DNA of 64,000 nucleotides from Eopsaltria australis. Taxonomy: Eukaryota; Chordata; Aves; Passeriformes; Petroicidae. The number at the start of each line of letters is the position of its first letter. Positions within the stretch are counted from its first letter, which is position 1. Positions 13,401 to 27,738 of this stretch are shown here, piece by piece. The stretch covers positions 2,046,001 through 2,110,000 of the forward strand of contig JAVTVJ010000033.1 in NCBI GenBank assembly GCA_034509425.1. Direction: 5' to 3'. The position numbers and the translations under genes are program-made. The notes beneath the pieces were generated by a model. That model searched no databases and was not told the DNA's origin. It saw only the letters and a list, made by a program, of their open reading frames with translations.

Positions 13401-14469
13401 AGCAGAAGCTTGAGAGCTAAACCATTCCAGAGGCTGACTCAGCAAACCTACTGAGGCACCTCTCTTAAGGTATCATGTGCTATTCAGAGACACTTATTTC
13501 TCCCCACTGGCTTCAGAGGCAGTTTACTGAAAGAGGCTAGGAAGGACTAATGTGAAGTGAGACAAATCCCACCCCAAAACAATACTATAGTCACTCTCAA
13601 TGCTGTAGTGATGTATTTTAGCAGGCATTGTATCTTATATCATATCTAAATACATCAGAGAAGGAGCAAAACAATTATTGTTCCCTGCCATCCTCTGCGT
13701 CCAAATGCTCTCAGGTGGGATATGAGGGCTTTCCCCCATGAATTACACCTTTCTGAGCAGCAGAAAGAAGAGTACCCTTAAGAAGGTTCTAGGAAAGAAA
13801 AATTAAAGGAGAGGAGAGTGTGTTATTGAGCCTTGATGGCATGAATTTTCAAGCTCAATAAGGAGACAGGTACAGAGAAAAATGGTCAGGGAAACCACAT
13901 CAAAGAGAATCTGACATTCCATGCTGGGAATCAGACACTTAGAATTCACTAATTGAAACATTCTTTCATTCATTAGAAATGAATAAATGGTTTGCAAAGG
14001 TTTATTAACTAAAATGGTTAGTCATTTTTTAAAGATTCGAACAGAATAGTAGGGATCATGTATCTATCAATAATAACTTCTAATGAGCAGATTATTGCCA
14101 TCTATACAGTATTTATTAATAGTTTACCAGTATATTATGGACATTAGTACCATCTGCTGCAGATATTTATAACCATGTTGATAGGTGTTTGAACTGATTG
14201 TAAGATACATATGATTCAGTTAGACTTCATTATAAATGACTAACCATTTTAAAGAATCATTTTGTAAACTCATTACAAACTGTTCATAGATTAATCTTTA
14301 TTTAAAGGATCACAAGCTTCAATTGTTTTTCAGGATCAGATGATATATATTTAAATGCATGTTTTGCAGTTAAGAAAGGCTACCAGCTTAAGCGATTAGC
14401 ATTTAAAAAATATGTTAGAGTGACACAATTAATAAAAATTGCCACAAATACAAATAAAAAGACTGAATT
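10431..14469. other. noncoding spacer, no recognised repeat
   Basis: Directly downstream of the LTR one might expect proviral internal sequence, but I see no primer-binding site, polypurine tract or recognisable gag, pol or env similarity. Open frames are short. The sequence is AT-rich and unremarkable, becoming more homeobox-site-like (TAAT-rich) toward 14 kb. Confidence 0.5.
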
Positions 14470-15750
14470 ATGGAGTAGCCTTTCATGATATGTACAATCT
14501 GGTATGCTGCTCATTTAAGTGATTGCCATGATTAATTTATGTTCACATTTAGCTTTTGCTGGCATTCAGAAAAATATGCCACTAAAATTGTACAAATTAA
14601 GGGCATAAAAAAGAGTCTAGGCTGAGACTGTTTATGCCGAGCTATGTTCTGAATTGAAAAAAAAAAATAGAATCTTTAGATAAATTACATCATGAAATCT
14701 GTAAGAAAATTAGGGCTTTTCATAAAAACACTGGCAACAATGGCAGTATAAATGAACAGCACTAAAATGTCCCCGTCTTTGGAAGAAAATGTTCATGTAC
14801 AATATATGCTGGTACTACAGACGGGCACGGCTTAGCTGAGACATTCTCGGTGCTTTAGCTGTTTACTTAGGCAACAACAGAGTTCTAAGAAATAGTTGCT
14901 ATGCCAACCCATCATAGGGCTATATATATATATACATTCATGACCAGGGCTTATTTTGAGAGCTCTGTTACCCTTTCTTCCAAAAGTTTAAATACGCTAC
15001 TGCTATATGGTTTCCATTAAGGCAAAACTCTGTTGTCTGTGGACTATAATGCACAGCCCTGATTTTTTTCTGAGCTAGGGTGTGGAATATCTAGAGTAAC
15101 ATGAAGACATTTCAAATAAGAAGCAGAACAGCCCTTTGACGTCACATTTCTACAATCACTGAACAGACTGTTCTATTTGCAAGCCTCTAAAGATTTGGTG
15201 TTCAGATGATAAAGGGCACTGCTTTTTATAATCTATTATTAACTGTCATGTGTGCATTACTGCAGGAGTTCTCTGAAGAGAAAGCAAAGCATGGTTTGTT
15301 GGTACGATGATGAAGTGCTTTTTTGTACTATTTACTAAAACAATTTTCCAAATTAACTCCATCCAGTCAGTCTTCTTTTTGAAATACCGGAATGAGGCAC
15401 AGTAACCAACCTCTGGAGCTTAGAAGTGATGTCTTCAGATAAATATGCATTTTAAAAGAATTAAAAATCATAGAGGGAGCTCTTTAATTACCTTATTCTG
15501 TTTATGTCACTTTAGGGGCTTTTTTTTTCAAATGCATTTGAAAGTTCAGTCTATTTATTTCGTAATTATTGGATGACTACATGCAGCACTGCCATTTCAA
15601 TTAGATTTTGATGGCTGATAAAACCATTGTTGACAGCAAGTACACAAACGAATGAAGGGAAACCAGATTAGCAATGTTTGTGTCATTGCATTTAAATAAA
15701 ACTAAATGTTCTGGCAGAAATATGATCAAATCCAAAGAGAGAAGAAAAAC
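14470..15750. promoter_or_regulatory. candidate distal regulatory block (CRE, SOX, MEIS sites)
   Basis: The sequence resembles conserved noncoding DNA: AT-rich, free of recognisable repeats, with dense transcription-factor-like motifs and no coding frame. Visible motifs include a perfect CRE palindrome TGACGTCA at 15137-15144, a SOX-type CATTGTT at 15625-15631 that shares its last base with a MEIS/TALE-type TGACAG at 15631-15636, and several ATTA/TAAT cores such as ATTAATTTAT at 14531. No alignment was possible, so conservation is an inference from texture. Single short motifs also occur by chance. Confidence 0.3.
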
Positions 15751-18700
15751 AGTAAATGGCATGGTAGGGATGGGATCATGTCAGAGATAATAATCTTTCT
15801 TTAGACATCTGGATTTTCTGAAGAAGAGTTATTTCCTTTGGAGACCTAATTTTAATTCCCAGAGAGTGTAGCCACTTTTTTTTCAGATTAGAAGGCCAAA
15901 AACATTTATATATGTCTTCTAACAAGAGTTTTGCAACAAGACAGACTTCTTGAAATGTGAGAAAAGCAAGAAGATAGGAAAGATCTCAATGCAGATACAG
16001 AGAGCTCAACCCAGTAGAATTGATAAGGCAAGAAAAGCCATTGTGATAAATTCCAAAGGTTAAAACATTCTGTCTATTCTGAAGATCAATATAAAGGGGA
16101 AAGGAGAGGATGAGTGTGATAACACCATTTAAGAATGACGATATACTTGCCAGATGAGAATCTGCATCAAACAGTGGTCCTTTTTAAGAGAGGAACATTG
16201 AAGCAGCTGTCTCTTGTGTCTCTCTGATTTAAATGAATTACATACTTTGTATTCATTCAAATGCCTATAGAGAAAATACCTGAAACTAGTGGACAAGAGA
16301 AAAAATTGTACATTAAATGCTCTGAATTAAATTTGATACAGCAGTGCTGCCACAGGCTGAATACAGTTCTCTGCTCAGTCTCAAAGCCTGATTCAGGTCA
16401 GTGTTTTTTTAGTTGTTACAGGATCAAGTTTTTTAATATTTCTCTAGGAAGCAACAGATCAAACCCATTTTTCAGTGGAATATCTTCATTTTAAGGATTT
16501 GCGGGTTTTGATTGTTGGAGAAATCTTGGCCAAATTTCTTGGTGAAAATCTACACAAAAATCTGAGGGTTTTTAGAATTCATTTCCTTTGTTTATGTCTT
16601 GCACAATTCCATTAATTCCTGGTCTTTTATACTATTTTCTTCACACATTTTCTGCACATGATTATCCTTTTTCTTGTTCTCCTTCCCTAAGACAACATAG
16701 GCCTTGCAATTCACATCCAAAAGGGATCTTACTCTTTTTCCCATCTAGGCCCGTACTGCATTCCACAGATCTAGCCAAATCCAGTTCACAGCTACAATCT
16801 GTAGATGTGCCTCCTCACTTAGAAACCACTGTAACACAACTTTGGGGAGCATTAAAGAGAAAACAGACTTATGTGTCTCACTAATACAAAGTGTGAGCTT
16901 ACTGTCATGATAAAAGGACCAGGACTCTTGAAATTGCTCCACCACAAAATTCAGAGTCTTCATTTGAAAGCCCTGGATGCAGACTGCTAAAATGCAAGTA
17001 GGAAGGACCATTGAATCCTTCCAGCTCAAAATCAACATGTCAGGCCTATTGCAGCTGCAGATGTTTCAACAGCAGCACTACAGAGAGAGAAGAGCTAACT
17101 CAAGGAGCACATCACACCTTTTGTCTGACCTGCTAGAGCCAGTTCAGACTGTGCCACAGTAACCAAACATCCTCCAAACATGCTAAAAACGTGTACCTTT
17201 GGCTGACAACAGCATCATGGTACTCCAGTTCAGAATGGAGCAGCCAGTGAGAATTTCTGTTGCTGAAGTATTACATACCTTTGAGGCACTGAACAGACAG
17301 TGCAGATACTGAATTAGTGGAGAGGGACAAGGGGGTTTTGATTAGTTTTGACCTTGAAAAGAATCTTAAACTCTGGTTGACATCCAGATTAACTGCAGAG
17401 AAAGGGTAGAAAAGAAGGGGGACCAGTTCTGAAGGACATCTCAATCCACTGTACGCGATAGCAATAGAATAGATATCCACAATTTAGTCAATATAATCAG
17501 AGTGTATATGAGCACTCTTAGTTTCTCCTTGATGTTTGAAACTGCTATTAAAAGCAAAATTGTAAATCAGTTTGGAAATTTCAAATGTGATTTTAAAGAA
17601 ATTGTATCTTTTATGCTTACCACTACTAATCTAATCTCTATTAGATTAAAAAGTAACAAAGAATTTTGTATTTTTTGTAATTGTTTTAAACGTAGGAAAA
17701 TCCTCCCTACAGTACATTCCATCAAATGGTCGAATTCAAAACAGCATGCAGGACTCATCCTAAAGCTAGAATACAGTAAATCAACAATGGAGCAGAATTA
17801 CTGCAACAGAGGGAGTGGGGGTTTTTTTCCTCCTTTTTAAATTTAATATAACTGACTTTCCTAAATGATTTATGGATCTGAGATCCCTGCCTCTTTTATC
17901 CTTTCAAGAACAATCACAGTAGGCTGGAATGGTTTGAAAGGCTGAGCTAAGGGAGAATCTGCATCCTTATCCCTATAACACTCTGGTGCTCACTGAACTG
18001 TTTCCTCAGACTTCTATTTGCAACAAAACTGCTGATCTCAAAACAGCTGCATTATTTCTGTTTTAGTGCTCAATCTGTAAAGAGAGAAAAACATGAGAGA
18101 TTAATGAGATCTTTTTCTTCTCATGTAACTCCGTTTATCTCATAAAATCTATTTTTCAAGGTTTTCTTTCCAGATCTGCCTTATATCTCTTTGTATCCTC
18201 CAGCAGCCCTCTTCAATTTCTCATTTTCTTTTCCAGTGTTTCATCACCAGCTTCTCAAATTACCATGTTATGGGAGAAAAGGTAATAATTAGTTTCACTT
18301 TTCTTGATAGATTCCTCACAGTCACAAATATCCAAGTACAAACTAAAGATGAAGTAAAAAATAAAATATTCTGTTGGCAATAAGGAAATTCTTACAATTA
18401 ACCATTCTCTGCCAGTAAATTGGCGTTTTTTAGTTACTCACAAAAACAGTGTAAGTCAATATAGTTAAATATGAAAGTCTCTTCATAAACTCTTAGATCT
18501 ATAAAGGACATTGCAACATGAACCTAAAAGTAAAAAAAAAAATAGTAAGATACAGTTACTCTATTTTCTTTTTCATTATTATTATTCTGTTATACTGAAA
18601 ATTGATAGCATTGCTGAATTCTGCTAACCACTGTGATTATCCATAGTTCATATATTCCTTTGAGGAAAATACCAATGAATCTTAGTGCAGTATTGCACAG

Positions 18701-20654
18701 TGAAACTCCCATGCTACTGTAAATAAGGAAACAGTACTTAAAAACAACACATACACACACAAAACAAACACAAAGCCAAACCAACCAGCAAGCAAAACAG
18801 CAGCTCTACTCTGGAACACAATATGTTTGTATAAATCTGCCTGTGGTCCTCTCTCAAAGCGCAGAAGAAATTCCCAAATACTGTGATCATTACATGAATT
18901 TCAGTGGCTGCCATTTCAAATCCAGTAAGAGTTTGCTTGATCTTATTTTCAATCACAAATATCCATGGCATCTCAGGCATGAATTATACAAGTATATGCA
19001 TCTTCCTAGATCAAAAAACTTCAGATAATTTTTCACTTGAAAGAAAGGAGTGAGAATAAGATGTGACAAATGCTAGTCACATCAATTAATGATCTTCTGG
19101 GATATAGTCACATATTGCTGGGGTGAGGGCTGTATCAGAACTTGGGTAGAATAGAGCAAAAAATTTCAGCATAAGTAATTAAATACAAACCAGATTCTCT
19201 GCTGCGGTTTTTCAATTAGATACAATAATCTTCTCTACTCTCCATTATGCATTTTGTAGTGGTGCTCAGCGTTAAGCATTTAGTGAATTTGGCATATAGA
19301 TGTGGCTATGTTTCTGCCCTTTGTCAAGCTATTTTACATGTCCATTTTATTGCAGATATTTTTAATCTTTCTGTATGAAAAGTGTTTCGATACATGTAAG
19401 TTATTATCATTCCATCTATCTTTAGAATGCCTAAAATAAAAAGAGTTTAAGATATGTGTCTGTATAGATTTTCTTGGAAATCTGAGAAATTGTGCAAGTT
19501 ATTTAGCTGTCACAAATTGCATCCTATCTTCCAACTCTTTAACGTTCAGAAGCCATTTTGGTAAATTAAAACTGGCTTCCAATGATGTAAGAGGTTCAAT
19601 CCATAAAATCCAAGAAAGGCTTTGATTTTAAGTAAAGTGCAGCAAACCACAAACTTTTGTTTGCTTGTTTCTTGGCAGAAGAATTCTAGATTTTAAGTGA
19701 GATAGCCTCAGTACATTTACAATCTCCCTCTATGCTTTTCCACCCAAGTATGTGTCAGTGCTGTTTTATTTCAACACTCAAATGAAATTACCCTTGTGCT
19801 TCAGCTGTGCATCTAAAATTGCTGCTGTGAAGTCTTCCCTCAAAAGAAAATTAAGGAGAGTTCGAGGTGTGAGGAAACCTCAGTTGCCACTATTTCAGTT
19901 TCATATGAATTAGTGTATTTCATTTATTTCATTCACTGAAACAAAATGGTTTTGTTTTCTTTGGTGTCACTCAGAAGCCTAGAATTTAATTCTAAAGACA
20001 CTGAGATAGAAACTGTATTAGCCTTCTCTAAAATACTTACTGAAGATACTTCTTTGGTAAGCTATGTTTATGTCAACAGAAAAAAAAAAGATGCACTAGA
20101 GATCACACACACAGCAACAGCAACAGAAGAAGGATGGAAACCTGTGGTTCAGCTGTCCCCCTAGGTGAGTAAAATTTTATTACAGATATCTCACACAGCA
20201 ACTGTACAGCTCGCCCCAGTTGGCACCAGCAAAATCTTGGCTTGTAAGGCATATAATTCCTGTCTTCTATAGAAGTATGTGCAGCTTTAGCAGCCTACGA
20301 AGCCTTTGAATGTCAACAAAAAAGCATCTGGGAGTTTCTTCTGATAGCTGATTAGGAGACAAGTAAAATGAAAATCCTTATCTTATTACTAAGTGTGATG
20401 CTTAAAAATGTATGAACTCAGGGGAGATATGTTTTAGGTACATATATATTCTTTTTTTTTTTTCTCTGCTTCTCTTTTTTCTATTTGAGCATGCTAACCT
20501 AATCCTTACATTTTTTCTTCTATACATGGCAAATATTATATAGGGTCAAATTAAACTTGTTTTCCATGCCAAAAAGCAGAAACAATAGTGTTGATTTTTC
20601 AATATTTTTTTACTATTATTATATTTGTTTTAATTTTTTATATTTTATATCTTA
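15751..20654. other. AT-rich noncoding spacer
   Basis: No gene, LTR or CR1 similarity is recognised. Small homopolymer runs are present (for example A at about 18533-18542 and T at about 20452-20463). The somewhat GC-richer piece around 16640-17170 has open frames on both strands but no recognisable protein. Confidence 0.55.
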
Positions 20655-21125
20655 TAATGGATTGCAAGGGAGCCTGTGGTAGCAGAGCTGGCCATCTTGG
20701 TGAGGTGGGCTTTAAACAGACCCTGGGGAGGAGTCCAAACTGGTTGCCCCATTGCAAGCAAATGGGGAACAAGCCAGAACAATCAAAGCAGTAGCAAATG
20801 TTCCTAAGCTGACTCTCGAGAAGAAGAAAAAACCTCTTCAGATGGTGAGTCTCTTCTTACAAGGAGTCATGTGGAAAAGATGAGGTTCAATGGGTACAAG
20901 TTCCTCCTGGGGAGATTCCAATTGAACACAAGAGGAAACTTTCTCTCAATAAGAACAATCAGCTATTGGAATTAACTCTTGATGGAAGTGCTGGATTCCC
21001 CAGCACTGGACACTTTTAAGATTCAGCTGGACAGGGTATTGGGTCACCTTTTCTGGACCATGCTTTTCCCAAGAAGACTTGGACTCAGATGATCCTTGGT
21101 GTGACTTTCAACCTGGTATTCTACT
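20655..21125 (+). mobile_element. CR1 LINE fragment, internally deleted, plus orientation
   Basis: The right part (about 20835-21125) matches the CR1 3' region as I remember it. It has GGGTACAAGTTCCTCCTGGG, GAAGTGCTGGATTCCCCAGC, GGACACTTTTAAGATTCAGC and TGGACAGGGTATTGGGTCA, and ends in ACCTGGTATTCTA where the octamer tail would begin. The left part (about 20655-20800) contains GGCTTTAAAC, which I associate with an upstream part of some CR1 subfamilies. The two parts are too close for a full-length element, so most of the reverse-transcriptase region must be missing. CR1 copies spread by target-primed reverse transcription and are usually 5'-truncated. This one encodes nothing functional. Confidence is high for the right part and low for the left. 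Confidence 0.7.
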
Positions 21126-24100
21126 GTTCTCTCCCACATAAATAAAAACCAATCAGAATTGTTAGATGTATGGAATGTCCCTTCTTTGCTCTTCCAGGGC
21201 CCCCAGTGCTCCTAAAGGGAGAGATATGAAGAAGCTGGAGATATACCTAACTCTGCCTGCAAAAATGAATCCTGTCTGAGTGAAGGCAATAGTCACTTTC
21301 AAAGATGCTGCAGTTCCAACCACATATTCTGTGCATACACCGAAAATTTTGATGAGTTTTGCAGGAAAACTTCAAGAATTTCTCCTGAGGTGGTGTGGGT
21401 CAGGGGTTTTTTTTCAGATTCTGTTAAAATAGAGTTGCAGTGACATTAGCAGAAACTACACAGAGGTAAAAGTAAATTAATGGGAACGTGGGAGGAAAGA
21501 ATTTCATCATGCTTTTGACGAGAATGCCTTTGGCACTGTACAATAATTAGTCCAAATTTGCTACATTGCCAAAAATGCCCTGACTCAAATTTTGAAGCTT
21601 TGGCATATTTTGCTTGTGTCTTCATTTTCACGTTATTTTCCTGATAACAGGCAAATGTAGGTAAGATTATAAATTTAAATAATATATAATATGTACTATG
21701 GCCCTTGTCTTTCATGCTCAGGTGGGATTTTTATTAAAGGAATGAGTGAGTGACCCCTTAGTATTAACATATCAGCAGTACTAGACAAGCAGAAGATGGG
21801 CTCTCATCATAAAGGCAGAAGTTCTGCTAGCAGCACTCTATCTTACCCAGTATGATATCAAGATTATTATTGAAAGAAATATACAGCTTACTGTCTTGTT
21901 CTAATATTTTTTGCAGTACTTTCAATGGTACCTTAGAATCTCTTGAATGTAATTTATAAAAAGATTCTAAAGAGACTGAAGCTTGCACTTTCCATTGACA
22001 AGAAATAGGACTCTAAGGTGCTGCAAGGTGCTCCTTAGCATTTTGCCTCTGGCTGATAAATGTGAGGAAATTTTTTCCTGTGGCAACTGTAATACTGAGA
22101 GAAAAGCTCCTGACTGGGAAATTATGAGGAATCTTATTCAAGGCAATATTGGTGCTTTATGGTAGATACATGCTCAGAGTCAAATTCTTCCTCAGCAATG
22201 GGATTTCTCACTTAGGTATAACCGCCAAAGAAACACACATCTAACTGAAGTTTGATTTCAGAGTTAAAAAAGAGAAATAATCCTCATTAAAGAGAAGAAA
22301 CTCCCCATTAAAAGTGACATTCAGAACAACTGGCCTAAACTTTTTGGAATGGGAGAAGACACTTTGGAGATCAAGTGTGTTGGCTCCACAGGGTAGCATC
22401 TTGCTCAGACCAAATATTTAACTTTTCCTTATCTAAATTATGTGACATGAGTAACAGCTGCTTGAAAGACTTTTGATCTGTGTGTCTGAAGAACATTAAG
22501 TTAGAAGTCCTAAGCAGGTTGAAGTGTTGTGAGGTTAAAGATCACAGAAAGATTTGAAAAGATAATGATTTTCAGTTTCTGAATGTATGAAGCTTGGGGC
22601 TAACTTTACTTTCATGGGAGTCAATAAAAGCCCTTTTGCTTTCCAAAGGGAAAAAAAAAAGGCACAATTGTGACAATAACGCCCATTTTAGAAAATTATA
22701 TGACAAGAGTAAAACTGTTATTGAAAGAAAACCCAGAAAATTTGGATGAAACAAATAAAAAGGATGGTGATTGAATTTGTACTGTTAACTACATGGACAC
22801 ATGTCCAGTATTTCTGGAGCACCAAGAACACAGTGCTGTTGCAGTGGGATGGATGTATGCATTTACACAACTCTTACACAATTGCATTATTGATCTGATG
22901 GATAGTTCAGAAGGAAAAGTTGTGTGTCTATTTTTAAAAAGCATTTCTTAATTCATTTGACAGCTTATCTCTCATTCTTACCTTTTCGGGAACTTCAGTC
23001 CTCATTACCACCCCAAGATAACAATGCTGGTTTCTGTTTTTTGATTTTTGCTCCTTTCTTGTTCACTAAGGAACAGCTATAGAATAAACTAAGAGGAGAA
23101 ACCAAATAACAGAATGTCTTTCAGTATGTTCCCTAAAAACAAATGGAAACCCTGCCTTCTTTCTAGTAGTCCCTATCTTTTTTCTATTGCTCTATCAATC
23201 TTCTGTGTTCCAGTTTTGCTATTTACTCTTCTACCTTCTTAACACTTTGATTTCATGTTAAAATCAATGCTGAACCAACAGAAAAACATTTGACTGTACC
23301 ACACTGACAAAAATAAAAACAAAAAAACAAAACCAAGTATTTTTAAAAGCCTAGAGACTCTGGGATAGTAGCAGTGATCTTGCCACCCACCCTTGCAGTC
23401 TTTTAGCAAATTAATTGACATCCATCTTCATAATCTACTTTCTTCTTATCTTCTGCTATTTTTAATTTCTCCATCCATGTATATATCATGTTTTCTTCTT
23501 AGAGGAAATGTCAGATTTCAAAACAAAAAAAGCACAGGGACAGCCAATTTAAATTAACTACTATTTTCTTTAAAATAGGAGTCCAAAAAGCCCCATGTTT
23601 TCCTAAGCATGTGCTAGACATAAGTACATGTTTTGGTTATTCTAAGCCAAAGCAGTATAATGAAGATTTATTCCTTTCTTATGTCATCAATATGATATTA
23701 ATAATAATTTTTGATGTTAAGTATAATTTTCATTTGATAACAAGTCAAAGAATATCACTGCTACTTGATATAGACCACTAAAAATCAACAAACAAAAGGA
23801 ATTTTAGAGGCGAAGACGTGGAAAATCCTCTGTACTATTAGAAACTATTTCACAGAGAGGTTTATCAGCAGATAGAGTATGACATTTTCATTAACTGAAT
23901 GATCACTCGGTCAGTCCAAATCTGCTGAGGTTTATGGAAATAGCTGAGTTACAAGAAGTTGGCTTAGAGCTTAATGCAAGTCACAGCACAATGACTCTTA
24001 CATTATCATTGCATCATTTCATTTACACAGTCACTCTAATTGACTTTAATAGGTTTTGGATCAGAGCAAACACACAGACAAAAAGATTGATTATACAAAA

Positions 24101-25980
24101 CCAGAATGTTTTTATTAAACTTGCCTCAAGAATATACAATCTCAAAAAAATCTCTATATCAGCAGCAAGAGGCTTTAGGAATTTGTGGCAGCCAGCACAG
24201 AGACATTTTGTCAGCTTCAATTTAATTTTTAACAGATAAGGTTTCCAGAAACTTCTTTTTAGAATGTGTTTAAACATTGAATCTGTCTCATGGACCACCC
24301 TCTGTTCACATTGACCACTAACAACTAACTACTGATTAGACACAGTAGCCATCATTTTCATCAGACCATAATGTTAGGAAATTGATATGTCAAATATGAT
24401 GTCGTTCTTTTCCTTTTTAGTATGATTTATAAGGAGAAAAGAAAAAAACAAGAGGGTTGGATTATGTCATCAGTAGGAATCTATATAGAAAAAGCAAGAC
24501 TTTTCTGCAAGTCATAGGCCCTTCAGAGGCTACAGCTTAGGAGACTGTTCAAGCTCCATTCTACAAAGCATCATTGCATTGCTTCATCATAGGAAGTAGA
24601 TGTAAATCACAGAAAAAAACACTGCAGTATGTTCTGTGAAAGGAAAGAAAACTACAAAAAACCCCACACCAAACAAAATGTTGCAGCCATACTGACAATC
24701 AAAAATCACCAGTGTGTGCAGTTTTGCAACAAAATAAGTAAGTCTGTGAGGAAATTTAGATCTTCATAGCCTAATTTTCAAATTATGCTCTGCTTTTGTC
24801 TAAAAGATGTGTATGGACACTTGTCTTGGTGCTTTTGTGGTATAATTTCTGTGGACGTCCAAGGACTAAATTTGCATGCATACGTACATATATGTGAATA
24901 TGCTTTACACATGGAAATACTAACTCCAAGAACTGTCAGTGTTAGCATTTATCTGTCAGGCAAAGGCAGTCATTCTGGAATGATGAGAGTACAAAATCTG
25001 AGATGCATGAGTGATTGCTACACCAAAAACTTCTTTAATCATAGCCTTATACACACTATATAGTAGGACTACAGTCTATATACTTTAGTCCTCTTTTGCC
25101 TACCCACACAATTTTATGGTTCTTGTACTGTTAATAGATAAGGAAAGAAGAAAAATGCATTCATAGAATTAATTTTTTGTAGAATAAGTAGGTTTCTGTT
25201 TGTTGACCCTGTACACATGACAGTAGCTTATCTTGGAACAATCATTCCAGTTTGGGTTTTGACATAAACGTTTTTAGGCCTTTTCTGCTAGTGCAAACTC
25301 AAGTAATATATTGATAAACTCAGAATATATTCCTCTTTACCTCTGCTCCACCTTTTCCCTCCTCTTTCCATAACTATTTTCAGCCTGTCAAGGATTTTTA
25401 CTCCTATTTCTTAAAGTTTCTATTTTTTTCTTTTTCATTGTGCTTTCAACTTCTCTGATTTTTAAAGACAAGAGAAAGGAAATGAGATATATAATCAAGA
25501 CAGTTTTCACTTCACTTGTTTCTCTAAGAGACATCTTAAAAGAGATTTTGATGAAGGGGAAAAACAGCCCTACTATGTAATGATCTTTTCTATGGTAATC
25601 CACCCACAGGGGCATTTTAATATGCAAATCACGTTATTGTCTCACACATGACAATCTGATAGGTTTTAAATTCCTCATTTGTTAAAATATAATGAACAGC
25701 ACTTTTGCTGTTTTTATTAATGCGATAGCACTTTGTTCACCCAAAATGGTATAGCTGTTCCAAGCTACATAAGGTGATACTATTATTGAATCATATGAGA
25801 CCTGGCAAATATAAATATAGTAGGGAGCTTATTTTCACAGAAATACACTCTCACCCCATGCTGGCAGCAAAGAGGTGCAGAGACATTTTCATGTCAACAA
25901 GCAGGTGTCCTCCAGCCGGCCCAGGCAAAATAATCCCTCTACTAAAATATACAAAAATATGTAAATATGTAGGAACACAT

Positions 25981-26000
25981 ATATTCTCATATGAGAATAT
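25981..26000. repeat. perfect 20 bp palindrome
   Basis: The 10 bp arm ATATTCTCAT is followed immediately by its exact reverse complement. It is flanked by more ATAT sequence but extends no further as a perfect palindrome. Confidence 0.9.
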
Positions 26001-26486
26001 GATTGTTAGAAGCCCAAACAATAAAACCAAGACTAGACAAAGATTTATGGACTGATGAACAGGCATCAAACTGTGACAAAAGAAACAAACTCCTCTTCTT
26101 ACACTTTTTTTCCCTTAACAACTCATACGTGTATATAAGCAAACACAAAGAGAATTAATCTAAAGAAGAGATAAAAATAAAAATAACTAGAGCATGTTTT
26201 TGAAGGATCTTGTAAATATACTTTGGCATGCATTTATTTGGATGGCATTTTCTTTGCCCTATTTGTGTCTTTTGGAGAGCATATAGCATATTCTTTTTTA
26301 AAGATGTAAACATGAAAACACAGCCTCAAAAATTTTGTGCATGCTATACTGTGCTCTTAAAAACCCAAATCTATTTACTATAAAGGGCAGAAGTCTCAAT
26401 ACTGCTCATTTCAGCAGAAATGAAGGGGTACAGAGTCAGAACAAGTCCCATATTGACATTATATTGTCTAAACCCTCAAACACTAG

Positions 26487-26527
26487 CAAACAAAGCAAAG
26501 CAAAGCAAAACAAAAAAAAACAAAACC
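26487..26527. repeat. (CAAAG)n/(CAAAA)n simple repeat
   Basis: Units CAAAC, CAAAG and CAAAA run in succession into an A-rich tail. Confidence 0.8.
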
Positions 26528-27721
26528 CTTCCACCAGATCACTGAAACTGTGAAACTTATTTTGAAAATATCAAGAGCATTTAAAGATCATAAATAAAGG
26601 TCACTTCTTTGTACTGTCACCACCTTTTCATACACTACAATTGACCTACAAAAGATCCTTTAAATGGTTTCTAAAGCCACAGTACTTCTTTTAGGTTCCT
26701 TTGCAAGCAGTTAGGATTTGCATAGAAGTGAATGGAATGATAATTCACCAGTTTTTACACTCTCATTTTAGATACATAGGAGTGTGAACATTTCTGCAAG
26801 AAAATTGAAAACATACATAGGCACCTTTTCAAATTACTTTAAAAAACCATAATGGATTTAACATGAAACAGGTATCCTAATAAAGTCAAACTCTGAAGAA
26901 TTCTAATGGAAGGCAAAAAATACCATTCTCAGAGGGATTATCAAATCTTTTGCAACTCTGTTTTACAGCAGAAGGGAAAAACCACTAAAGAACTGTGGAA
27001 AAACAGTGATTTACTAATATTACCATTTTACCATAAACATTAGGGAAAAGGGCACAAAATATCATCTTATTGCGCTTTTAAGAAGCATCTAACTAAGCAG
27101 AATTGGTCAGCACCAGAGAAGTACTGTAAAAATGCTAAATTAAGAAATTGGCATACATCATAAGAGTTGGATAGCACTTGAAAGAGAAAAACAAATTTAA
27201 GATTATTATCTACAGTAATGTAATGCACTAAGGTATGATTCTGTAACATTTCTAACCAGTGCATCACCACCAAAGCTTAAATTTACACTGGATGCCACAC
27301 TTTTCCTCAAGCTGTTTATTTGAAGATGCTATGCATTTTATTACTTAATCACAGCTTCCTGTATGAGCTGGCATGTTAAAGAGAGGGGAAAATGTCATGC
27401 CAAGAGCAGTCAAAACTTGGCAACTGTGAATTTATTTGTACCATAATAGCCATTTTTCCAAGTTATTTCCTAATCACATATCACACATACAACAACCGTA
27501 CCATGCCACTAAATGTCTTCTCTTTTACTGCAGTCTTGCATTACCTTCTGGTTTTCCCCGTGCTTGCAATTATTGAGGCAAAGAAGGTCTGTTTCTTATA
27601 GATGCCATATTTTCAGAGAGGCTTCATCCAGGGTAGTAACAGTGCTAGTTGTGCTGTATGCATTAAGGAGATCACACCAAAGAAAGGATATCATCCCTAC
27701 AGACTGAAGAGAGTGAATTGA

Positions 27722-27738
27722 TTTTTTTTTTTTTTTTT
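27722..27738. repeat. poly(T) tract
   Basis: There are 17 consecutive T, followed by CCCTCAGG. It resembles a splice acceptor, but no open segment follows that would make an exon likely. Confidence 0.85.

Noticed and set aside
10431..13900. Possible proviral interior downstream of the LTR at 9914-10430
   Set aside because: No primer-binding site, no gag/pol/env similarity and no second LTR could be seen, so a solo LTR is the better reading.
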